DNA of 64,000 nucleotides from Anastrepha obliqua (lineage: Eukaryota; Arthropoda; Insecta; Diptera; Tephritidae), in contig NC_072893.1 in NCBI RefSeq assembly GCF_027943255.1, positions 31,022,001-31,086,000 of the forward strand. The letters run 5' to 3'. The notes below the pieces were generated by a model. That model searched no databases and was not told the DNA's origin. It worked only from the letters and a program-made list of their open reading frames with translations. Shown piece by piece: positions 55,794-64,000 of this stretch (within the stretch, counting starts at the first letter, position 1; each line of letters opens with the position of its first letter). The translations under genes and the position numbers were made by a program.

Positions 55794-55945
55794 TCGATGT
55801 TGTTCCACAAATGGAGGGACCTACAAATTTAGGTCGACTCCGCACGGCAGACTCTTTTTTATGAGAAGCTTTTTCATGGCAGAAATACACTCGGAGGCTT
55901 GTCATTGCCTGCCAAGGGACGACCGCTATTAGAAAAACCCTTTTC
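55794..55945 (-). repeat. SINE copy, headless
   Basis: The plus strand shows GATGTTGTTCCACAAATGGA, GGGACCTACA, GTCGACTCCGCACGGCAGAC, GAAGCTTTTTCATGGCAGAA and GGGACGACCGCTATTAG, in the order of the full copy at 39634-39946. The tRNA-like head is missing. High similarity to that copy suggests a recent insertion. Confidence 0.85.
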
Positions 55946-56562
55946 CTTCAATTTATTTTTGCGGATGAGGGGGTTTAAAATGGCATCATCGCAGCTACCA
56001 TGGCAGTCGTGGTATGTACGAAGATTTAAAAACCCGCCCTCGTTTGGAACCTTCGCCCACTCTGGAACCGCTTTCGCATTACTTCAGAGTGGTGTTCCAT
56101 CTTCCTCATTACAAAAGTCTATACATATGTGCCTGTGTCCGGGTCCCGCTTTTTTATACGGAGAAGTCTTTTCGCGAAACCACTCACTCTTCTTTCACTC
56201 TCGCCACGTCTCCTCTCTACTTAGCATCTTGTCGATTATATTTTCAGTAGTTATATGACCGACTGAGTTCTCCAGCGAGTGGCGACGTCTTTTACTATAC
56301 TAGTCGTCCATCTGCCGCGTATTTTGTTAATTCAGCGGTCTTGCCATCTTAGCCTTAGCGTTTCGTCCCTTATTCCGCGCGCTACAGGTTTCTTCCAATC
56401 CCTCTTTTTTAAAGCCCACAACTTTTTCTCTCAAAAGCTAGTAAGTCTATCGGTCCTTGATAGGCTAAGGCCGCGCTCTTCCTATGTTCTTTGTTGGTTT
56501 TTGCATTCCTATGTTCTTTTATATAAACAGCGGTCCATATAGCCAGCTTCAAGCCACCTTTT
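55946..56562. other. non-coding, CT-rich spacer
   Basis: Short overlapping Ser/Leu-rich frames (55899-56542) have no domain and no support as exons. Nothing else recognised. Confidence 0.4.
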
Positions 56563-56635
56563 AAATAGCAGAAATGCTACCGAAATGCCCGCCGAGCGTC
56601 TAGCGTTATTAGAAAAAAACTTTCATTTTATGTTT
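56563..56635 (-). repeat. SINE fragment, strongly diverged
   Basis: TAGCAGAAATGCTACCGAAA followed by GCCCGCCGAGCGTCTAGCGT and TATTAGAAAAAAACTTTCA aligns with the SINE middle (GGCAGAAATACACTCGGAGG ... CTGCCGAGGGGCGACCGCTA). Old copy. Confidence 0.55.
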
Positions 56636-58054
56636 CATACCCATTGTAGGCTCCGAAATCGTCAGCTACTTCCGTAAATTATTCATTGACCCCAAAAATG
56701 TGGATGAAATTAAATTTCAAGCAGTAATCGAAAAAATATGTTCGATTTTGGCTCTTTCCCCAGGCATAGTAAGCCCTCCATGCAACATTTTATTACGTAT
56801 ATTATATTGAGGACACAAAATGATGTTTTAGTCCGTTATCCCTAATTATTCATCCTCTGCGAACCCATTCTGAGAATTTCGTAGTATATTTTAGATGGGA
56901 TGAGGTTACAAGACTCAGTTTTCACAGCTCTCAGCTACACAGAATGTAGAAGATTACGTAGATAACGGCTCCTCACTAAGAGTATTTATGAACTCCTCCG
57001 CTTAAATTTAAAATGCTGACTCGGAGGATAAACTATTTGGCCTGTCGTTGTTCGCCAGAAATATCTACATTCCGCAATCGGTCTGCTTCATCACCTTAAG
57101 GTCTTTGGCCAGTACTTAGCTTATGCATATTCTGATTAATTTTTTGCAGACGTAGATAATTATAGAAAAGGAAGCTCTATTCTACGCCAAAAATACTTCG
57201 ACTATACTGATGCATCTGTGGAAAACACGTATCTGTTAAAATTAATTCAGTCTAACGAAATAGCGAGCGTACAGCAAAACTCTACCACGTAGGATAAAGT
57301 ATACACGTCAATATAGAACAGACACCAGCGACTTTGGCATTTAGAAGTAGATCTTTGAGGTTCTCCTGAAAGTTGTATTCTTCTTTTTATAATGAACTTG
57401 AGGCACGCAAACGATTTTATTCGACTATACAATTCTTCCTTCGCACCAATTAAAATAACCAAGAGAAACTAATCGTTTCTCAAATTTATCTTAATGCAAC
57501 TATCAGCAGATACATGAAACGATTTCAAATAGGTATGACTGCTGCCGCAAAGTTTCTTAGGTGCTCAGATTTGGCCACTCGAATCAAAATTGTGAGAGTA
57601 ACTTTGTCAGCTACGTCATAGGGGCTTGACAGCACAATTGGGCATACTCCTTTCACACGTACTTTAACGGTGTTTGTTCAGGCGGGTAACACAGGTGGTG
57701 GTTGCGTTAATATTTTCTTATATCACCAACACGTCATATCCCTTATTACGTCAGCAAATTAACTGATTCCTTCAAATTCGCTGGGACTCGATTAACAATA
57801 CATCGTGCCAGAGATAGGTTGACATGGGCGATTTATGAAGTGTGGTTTTTGTTTGTCGAGTGAGAATTTTTCTATAAAATTTTAAACAGCCAAAAATTTT
57901 AATTGTCAAATGACTTAGAAGGTTAGAAATAAATGAGGTATCGATTCCTTGTTTGTTGACATGAGATATTTTGCTTTGTCTTCGTTCCCATTAAATTTGC
58001 TTCTGAACTTAATTTATAAGTTAAGAGTTTCGAATTCAATTATAAAATCAGTTC
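56636..58054. other. non-coding, unassigned
   Basis: About 1.4 kb without any recognisable domain or paired ends on either strand. Could hide very old transposon sequence. Confidence 0.4.
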
Positions 58055-58260
58055 TTCCATGGCAGTTCTATGGCGCATATCAGCATCTACCACACAAAGC
58101 TGGCAAACATTTGTTAACCGATGTCTTAGAACAATCCTGCATTTATGGAGCCCTGACAACTGGATCTCGAACGATCAACTCCTTGCAAGAAGTGAACAAA
58201 AACCAATTGCTTTTGAAATACAGGTTCATAAATGCCGATGGATTTCGCAAGCCAACTAAT
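58055..58260 (+). pseudogene. RTE-clade LINE C-terminal piece
   Basis: The frame 58059-58259 reads TTQSWQTFVNRCLRTILHLW, SPDNWISNDQLLARSEQKPI and EIQVHKCRWISQAN. This is the 'LQ.FVN.CLR.IL', 'ISN..LL.R..Q.PI' and 'RRK.RWIGH' order of RTE post-RT regions, as at 35590 and 61515. It stops abruptly where the next, unrelated LINE begins. Confidence 0.75.
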
Positions 58261-58264
58261 TGAG

Positions 58265-58960
58265 AGGAGATGAAGCGGGAAGTTTTTAGTGACAGCCAGG
58301 CAGCACTAAATGCCCTGAAGAACGCAAAGCAAACATCAAAGATTGTTCAAGAATGTAAGAATAAGCTTTATTCTGTTGTAAGACGGAATAAGCTCGTACT
58401 TATATGTTTTCCAGGACACTGAGGGGTTCAGGGGAATGAAATTGCCGATGAATTGGCCAACTGTGTTACAGCAGTTTCCCCACAGGGACCAGTCTGAAAT
58501 ACTGCAAAACTGCAAAGTAATTTGTGACAAGCACGAACAGAAAGCTGTCGGACTCTCTTATAAAACTTGGAAGAAAAGACGTTCGGTTGAAGGTCGGTAT
58601 TATTACAGGCCACATCTCACGCGGTCCACAAATGACCACCATTGGAATCATTGAGGACCCGATTTGTCTGTCTTGCTTCGAGGAGACGGATGGCACTGAC
58701 AATTTTCTCTGTGAGTGTCCCGCATTTGCTAGAGCAAACCTATGAATTTTAGGTTCCGATGTCATGAGAACAATAAAATGCGTTCTCTCAAACTGAGTGG
58801 ATTTGATAAACCAAAGAATCTTGAAAATTCTCACAGGTCTTACTACCTCTATTCTATCCCATCTTTTTCCTTTTGTTACTTCTCTCCTTTTCTTCTTGTC
58901 TATCTACCCTTTTACTTTTCAGAGCTTTAAATACAATGGGCGTTTTAGACTGAGTGTTTT
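58265..58960 (+). pseudogene. LINE RNase H and C-terminus (I/LOA-type)
   Basis: EVFSDSQAALNALKNAKQTS (catalytic Asp kept), VLICFPGH then a stop then GVQGNEIADELAN (His and terminal Asp kept), VGIITGHISRGPQMTTIGI, DPICLSCFEETDGTDNFLCE and CPAFARANL (knuckle). Sequence to about 58960 looks like its 3' untranslated end. The family differs from the copies at 4640 and 25630 by its knuckle context. It is fused head-to-tail to an RTE piece at 58260. Confidence 0.8.
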
Positions 58961-59145
58961 ATATGTTACCAAATCTCCCGGTGCTTCTTGGCTCGACCTT
59001 TTAAACTTCAAATTCAAAATTTTCGCAAGGTCAAGGCCGCAGAGGACGTCCTAAAGTTTCATGGCGGTGTAACCTTTTTCACGAATTTCCAGGAGTCAAG
59101 GAACTTTGGAGAAGCTTTTGTTTCGGAACTATGCGCCTACAATTA

Positions 59146-59290
59146 ATAGTATTTCTGCCATGAAAACATGAAAAAGCCTCATAAAAAACCATCTGCCGCT
59201 CGGATGCGGCATGTAGGTCCCTCCATTTGTGGAAAAACATAAAGACGTACACCTCAAATAGGAGGAAGAACCCAATAAAAGGTGTACTGC
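59146..59290 (+). repeat. SINE copy, 3' half
   Basis: TTTCTGCCATGAAAACATGA, GCCTCATAAAAAACCATCTG, CTGCCGCTCGG, GTAGGTCCCTCCATTTGTGG, AAATAGGAGGAAGAA and AAGGTGTACTGCCAAC match the SINE from its middle to its 3' end. 5'-truncated; the tRNA-like head is absent. Confidence 0.8.
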
Positions 59291-60030
59291 CAACCTTTTT
59301 TGTAATGTCCAACCCTATTGTACATTCAAACATTTATACGTACGTGTCAATATTCCCAATTTGCAAGTTATTTCTCTATGCACTCAGACTTACGTTAGGC
59401 AAATGCAACAAGCATTCGGTACCCACTTGGATGGGCATAGTAAATTGGGATTTGATATTTTCAAGTTGACAGCTAAGTTGGCAGCAGCTCACTCAATTCC
59501 ACAATGTAATTACACACTTATGCACTTATGGTGTTTGTGAATTTCCTGGTATGTGTGAGTAGGTGCATTCTATATCCATTGAAGAACTTATTCCGACTAC
59601 CTCACTGAGTCAATGTTTTATGTTAAGTGTAGATTTATTAGAAAATTAAATCATCATTTTAATTTATGAGATAACACAGGGCGTGCTTTTTGCTGCAAAG
59701 CGATGCTTCTTTTCATATAATAATTTTTAATTGAAATTCAATTTTGTTAATATAACAAATTTTTATTGGAGTGGAAGCCGAGTGTTTAAAGGGCATTTTT
59801 CAAATTCTCCATCCCTTTCCATCTTTTGTGTAAAAAATCTACTAGAGGCGTCGGGACACTCTTTACTTTATCTCTCAGTGCAGGAAAATTTTAAGAATTA
59901 TTCATTACAAAATAAATAGTCATAAATAGTTTCTCGGTGTACGATTATATAAAGGACGTCAAAATGACACGTAATATTCTCCGCATATTCAAAAGTGTAC
60001 AGTCCATATATATTTATATACGAGAAGTGT
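59291..60030. other. non-coding spacer
   Basis: No recognisable gene or repeat ends; AT-rich with unique-looking parts. Confidence 0.4.
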
Positions 60031-60245
60031 TCTAAAAGTAAGGAGACCTTTGATTTTTCTCCAAATATATTTATTTATGAACCTATATCTTTGCCCCCTT
60101 CAAAATAATCAACTTCAGATATAACACACTTGTGTCAATATTTGAACCACCAAAAAGCGCTTTGGTATAGCATGAGCTTTTCGACGAGGCGGGCTTTATC
60201 TCCACAAATGTGGCGAATTTCGTAAGATTTTCTGTTCTAAGAAGG
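60031..60245 (-). pseudogene. mariner transposase C-terminal fragment
   Basis: On the minus strand the frame reads HKCVISEVDYFEGGKDIGS after a damaged helix, matching the mariner ending 'W.KCI.S.GDYFEGDKI'. The 3' side has an end-like AAGTAAGGAGACCTTTG on the plus strand at 60040-60056. It joins an unrelated LINE endonuclease at about 60288. Confidence 0.65.
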
Positions 60246-60249
60246 AGAT

Positions 60250-61370
60250 GTAGAAAAACTCTGAAGGGTACCGGCCAATGTACCTACCTACAACCAATCG
60301 GTTTTCACCTCTGATGAGCGCACCTATATCAGAGTGATGTCCTCCCGGGCAGCAGGTGACAGGGGGTATATAAATGTTAAAAATTTCGAGCTCGGAATCG
60401 CCTGTCCGGACAGCTATGCCTTGACATTCTAAGGTGCTGTCCCTGCGGTCGATCCCTTCATCAATGAGACGATACTTCACTGTGTGGTGGACTATAAACG
60501 CTAGGCCACCACCATTGTCTCGTTCGCGATCATGTCTGTGCACATTATAGCCATCCCTGGTGATCAGAGAGGACCTAGCGTGCAGCTTGGTTTCCTGGAC
60601 CGCAGCTATCTTGATACTGTTCCGGCTCATGAAGTCAACTATCTCGTCGGCCTTGATCGTGAGTCCGTTACAGTTAAATTGATAAAGCTTAAAGTTTCTG
60701 GGTGATGTCGTTGTAACTCGGGAGGTGAGGGACGCATGGGGTTGCCTACGTTGGGCCTGCTGTGCAATCCGCTGTTGTTGTTGCGGCCTGATGATGGTGG
60801 GTGACCGCGCCACGGGTGGCGGTTGCGGGTGCAGAGCTCTACAGCAGGGGACAACCTAGTCAGTTGTCCACTCACGGGTGGTGCGCAGGCCGGAACATCT
60901 CCAAAAATGGCACCAGCCATTGCAAAAATTGCATTTGACTGATGCCAGATTCCGAGGTATTACGGCCTGACACACGGAACAGATTGTGAGGAGGACCAAG
61001 AGCTGCTAGTTTGTCCCCGCACTGGGGTTGGAGCAGAAGGGAAGAGGATGGATTAAGTCAGGGGAGTATTGCTGCTCCGATAGGCTCCTTACCGTAGAGG
61101 TACTAGTTGTGGTGGCGGTTGGTAGTGCCGGCCTATAAGGGGGGGTAGTAGCCGTGGAGGCATTAGACGCCTGCTGGCGGGAGCAACACGGGGCCACGCA
61201 CAGTGTGGTCCACTCCCTATGTGTCTTAAGGCCTGAACAGGTATTAAGATGGCTCCACCCGTTGCACTTGTTGCATCTAACCGAGGTGGAGTTCGGGTGG
61301 AGCCGTTTATGGCAGACGCAGCAATAGAATACTCCTGGCCCGGTCCGGTGAGTATGATGGTTGTGTAAAG
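60250..61370 (-). pseudogene. LINE 5' region: double PHD-like zinc finger gag segment plus AP-endonuclease
   Basis: One minus-strand frame, with two stops, runs from about 61340 to 60288. First finger: CHKRLHPNSTSVRCNKCNGW then SHLNTCSGLKTHREWT. Second finger: CSVCQAVIPRNLASVKCNFC then NGWCHFWRCSGLRTTREWT. A Pro/Thr/Ser- then Gln-rich linker follows. The endonuclease reads NFKLYQFNCNGLTIKADEIV, IAAVQETKLHARSSLITRDG (catalytic Glu), NGGGLAFIVHHTVKYRL and ELEIFNIYIPPV, up to RLVVG where the copy breaks. Such PHD-like gag fingers preceding an AP-endonuclease occur in some insect Jockey/I-type LINEs. The rest of ORF2 is lost at the junction with the mariner piece. Confidence 0.8.
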
Positions 61371-61514
61371 ATTACGTGGTTATTTTCGGCCAAAAAACTC
61401 GGATTTTAGATCAAGTTTTTCCTAAAACACAAAATCGCTGAGGGCATCAAACGTTTGTTTATATCAAAAACCAACTAAATATGCCATATACTTGAAGCCA
61501 TCGTCCCAGAGGAC
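61371..61514. other. short unassigned spacer
   Basis: No feature recognised between the LINE 5' region and the RTE fragment. Confidence 0.4.
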
Positions 61515-62240
61515 GTCATGAGCCAATTAACCCTGCACAAAAGAGGCATTGTATGGATTTGCACCAGACATCTTGACGACCTGCACTTCACTGATGAAAT
61601 CTGCCTACTCTCTCACAAATTTACTGACGTGCAAGCGAAGGCGGACAGACTAGTCGCATTGGCACGCACTGTCGGACTGGAGGTCAACATCGCCAAGACG
61701 AAGACTATGAGAGTCAACCACAATAAAGCAAGACTTAGAATGGTTGAGGGGTGCCCTGTGGAATTTGTCGAAAGCTTTTGCTACCTCGGCTGCACTATAA
61801 TAGCGTACGGTGGAGCAGATGAAGATGCGGCGTTTGAGCGAGTATTCGGCTCGTGTGTCAGTATCCTTCTACGGAAGTGAAACATTATAGATTTCTAACA
61901 CCACTACATAGAGGCTACAATTTTTAGTCAACAAATGCCTCCGCATCATCTGTAGAATATTCTGGCCAAACCCATCTTTAGGCAAATCAAACGCAGAAAG
62001 TGGTTATGGATAGGTCACACGTTTAGAAAACCAAAAGATAGCAACACGATAATGGCAATGGGCTGGAACCCACAAATGAGCAGAGGTCTCAGTTGTCCAA
62101 AAAATACTTGGAAATGATCGATGTTCGTGAGCTAGCAGAGGCCGAGATCACATGGGATGGCGCAAAAATAAGAGCCCAGAACCGTGTACGATGGAAGAGT
62201 CTTGTCGAGGCCCTATGCTCCAGAGCAGATAAGGAATAAT
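61515..62240 (+). pseudogene. RTE-clade LINE, end of RT and C-terminus
   Basis: KRGIVWICTRHLDDLHFTDE gives the end of the RT, with the FADD box changed to FTDE, then ICLLSHKFTDVQAKADRL, GLEVNIAKTKTMRVNH and FVESFCYLGCTI. After frameshifts: QIKRRKWLWIGHTFRKPKDS, MGWNPQMSRGLSCPKNTW, ITWDGAKIRAQNRVRWKSLV and EALCSRADKE at the end. This matches RTE-clade proteins from Lepidoptera and other insects. It is the most complete of the three copies of this family (also 35590 and 58055). Confidence 0.85.
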
Positions 62241-62289
62241 ATGGAAGTAAGAAATACTTGAAGCCATAAACATATATTCTGAACATGTG

Positions 62290-62575
62290 TGCCACCACAA
62301 TAGAAATCGAATGTAGGTATGTAGGTTAGATGGCAAGAGTATTCCAGGTACACTACTAGTAGCACTTACGTGCAGTTTTGATACCATAATGTGGACCTGC
62401 GAACTAATTTAGAGAAGAGAAAACCATCTACAGCCATCCAGTGCTGTTGATGTAGTGCAAGAGAGAAAAGGTATCTAAGCTGGAGAATTTCTTTAAGCCA
62501 TCCCCAAAGGGCACGCTAAGGAATCTCAAGCGCCCAGCCGCCAGAGCCCGACATTTAAAACGAATGTACCTGTTC
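62290..62575 (-). pseudogene. LINE C-terminus (I/LOA-type)
   Basis: On the minus strand CRALAAGRLRFLSVPFGDGL and KKFSSLDTFSLLHYINSTGW then Leu and a stop give the extreme C-terminus of an RNase H-type LINE. It resembles the ending at 25630-26540 (LLHYINSSY). Sequence to about 62290 is probably its 3' untranslated end. Confidence 0.7.
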
Positions 62576-63639
62576 GCGAATTTAGAAAAGCCTTACTTTG
62601 CCTATTTGTCTTATACGCCATCTTTCATGTTCATCCCATGGCAAAAAAAGTAAAGGTATTGTGGTCTTATTTACTGTCCAATCAGACATCGTAGCCGACG
62701 CTGAGCGCAACATATTATATCTTATACTAAAAGTATTAAAGCCATGACTATTCGCACAAAACTAAGGAATCCGTTGAACAAACCAGGTATATTTGCCGTC
62801 TAAATATCTCACGTGGAAACTTCTTTAAAATTTCGAGTTGTGGGGACCACACCACTCACATTATAACATCTCTCCATCCAACAAATTCTACTCTCCCATT
62901 ACTAATGTGAGAGGTGAATTAATAAGCGTAGATCAGAAAAAATTAAGGTCCCTCGCAAAAAAAAAAAATTCCTCAAATACAGCGGTTCCATGATGACACA
63001 GGCTACAAACTGTGTACCGCCACATGGTTTACGAATGTTGTGGCGAATGAGACTTCAGTCACACCTTATGAAGCGTCGTGCTCGCGCTGCAACCAGGGAA
63101 CGTCAATGAAAAAAGCTCATTTAACATTTGTGCTTTCTCATTTCATTAACATTCTCTGACCAGAGGTTAACAAAAAAAGTATTTTCATTACGTTGCTGTT
63201 AAGTTAAAAGCTCAAAAATCTGTTATTATCGATCACTCTCGACGTCCGCAAAATTTAATTCAGAAATGTGCAAACTTACGAAGCAATAATTAAAGGTGAT
63301 GTAAGTGTCTAATTTTCGCCCTGTGTCGGCCTTCTTGAGCAACTTAATAAATCTATCACGTCCTCTTGGAAAAGTTACTTTTTATTTCAGAGCAAATTCT
63401 AAAGAAAAAGTACTCGAAAGCATAGGAATGAAAACTTTTGCTAAAAATGTTAGTAGGCAATACTGTTTTTGTTGTGCCACAAAACGTAGGCAAAAGAGGG
63501 TGTTAAGTTTGTTCATGTTACAAAACCCAAAATGCAAAGAAACTAATGGGTAAAATGGTGCCGTATTTCATGGAAACCAGGCGAAAAAGTTTGCGTGTAT
63601 CACTAATCGGCAACGAATTTCGTATTCGATACATATCGA
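62576..63639. other. non-coding, unassigned
   Basis: A poly-A run at 62958-62970 and a domain-free frame at 63305-63553. Nothing further could be supported; the end may include 5' sequence of the following mariner. Confidence 0.4.
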
Positions 63640-64000
63640 AAGAGAACGAAGTTGTGCAGTGATGCTCTCCGATGCCTATCGAAGTTTCGGATTGCTGGAA
63701 TGAGTCCCAAGATGAAAGATGACCCAAGATGAGCCACGTTTAGGTCGGCCAAGTGATGTCGATGAAGACGTTATCAAGGCTTTAATCGAATTGGATCGTC
63801 AAGTAACTTTGCGTGAGATTGGAGAGAAGTTAAATATACCAAAACCAACCGTTCATGAGCATATAAAGAGTCTTGGACTGGCTTGATATTTGGGTACCAC
63901 ATGAATTGAAGGAAATTCATTTAACAAACCGAATCAACGCTTGTGATATGCATCTTAGTTGATCCGTTTTTGAAGCGGACTATCACTGGTGCTGAAAAAT
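63640..64000 (+). pseudogene. mariner transposase N-terminal part, cut by window end
   Basis: RCLSKFRIAGMSPKMKDDPR, then DEPRLGRPSDVDEDVIKALI, ELDRQVTLREIGEKLNIPKP, TVHEHIKSLGLA (helix-turn-helix), then in another frame WVPHELKEIHLTNRINACDM. The window ends at the start of the first-Asp block (TITGAEK, where GDEK is normal). A small overlap of 'DPR' text at 63710-63730 marks a local frameshift or duplication. Confidence 0.75.

Noticed and set aside
55899..56542. three overlapping Ser/Leu-rich frames
   Set aside because: No signal, domain or splice evidence; partly overlaps a SINE.
1..64000. CRISPR arrays, bacterial operons, ribosome-binding sites, rRNA genes
   Set aside because: None seen; sequence character is animal nuclear DNA.

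Overview
The window looks like intronic or intergenic euchromatin from a fly, most likely a tephritid fruit fly. It is AT-rich, with long runs of CATA, TATG and CAA/CAG microsatellite sequence and no compact gene blocks. It is packed with decayed insect transposons of kinds common in higher Diptera: RNase H-bearing I/LOA-type, Jockey, R1 and RTE-like LINEs, several mariner lineages, Helentron, piggyBac-like sequence, MITEs and a tRNA-derived SINE. The species call is inference; only dipteran-like content is seen directly.

Only one stretch looks like a host gene. A probable 5' leader rich in CAA/CAG precedes an open reading frame at 49215-50094 (+). It encodes a signal peptide and a low-complexity Asn/Ser/Ala-rich segment, and it ends at a strong splice donor (CAGG|GTAAGT). 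No downstream exon was recognised. Everything else supported here is mobile-element wreckage, broken by stops, frameshifts or deletions.

Layout. 0-13 kb: SINE, LINE C-terminal fragments, a piggyBac-like remnant, an internally deleted R1 element, an RNase H-bearing LINE end, a Jockey copy fused to an RTE-like end, an AT-rich tandem repeat and a 182-bp solo LTR with a 5-bp target duplication. 15-17 kb: a mariner carrying a nested LINE fragment, then a TTAA-flanked MITE. 19-25.3 kb: six Tc1/mariner copies almost end to end. 25.6-31.6 kb: LINE fragments, a T-rich tract and a MITE with TTATA duplications. 32-34 kb: a Helentron remnant (helicase end plus AP-endonuclease domain) inside T-rich sequence. 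35.6-46 kb: RTE-like LINEs, a second copy of the same mariner+LINE composite, a full SINE with 13-bp target duplications and a fold-back element inside an RT frame. 46.5-50.1 kb: a Tc3-like copy with a nested LINE, then the host exon. 50-64 kb: Jockey, mariner, RTE-like and I/LOA-type fragments, ending inside a mariner N-terminus.

The most informative relationships are between elements. Two copies of a mariner share the same LINE insertion at the same site. The SINE and one RTE-like LINE share a similar 3' end. Several insertions keep exact target-site duplications that time-order the nesting.
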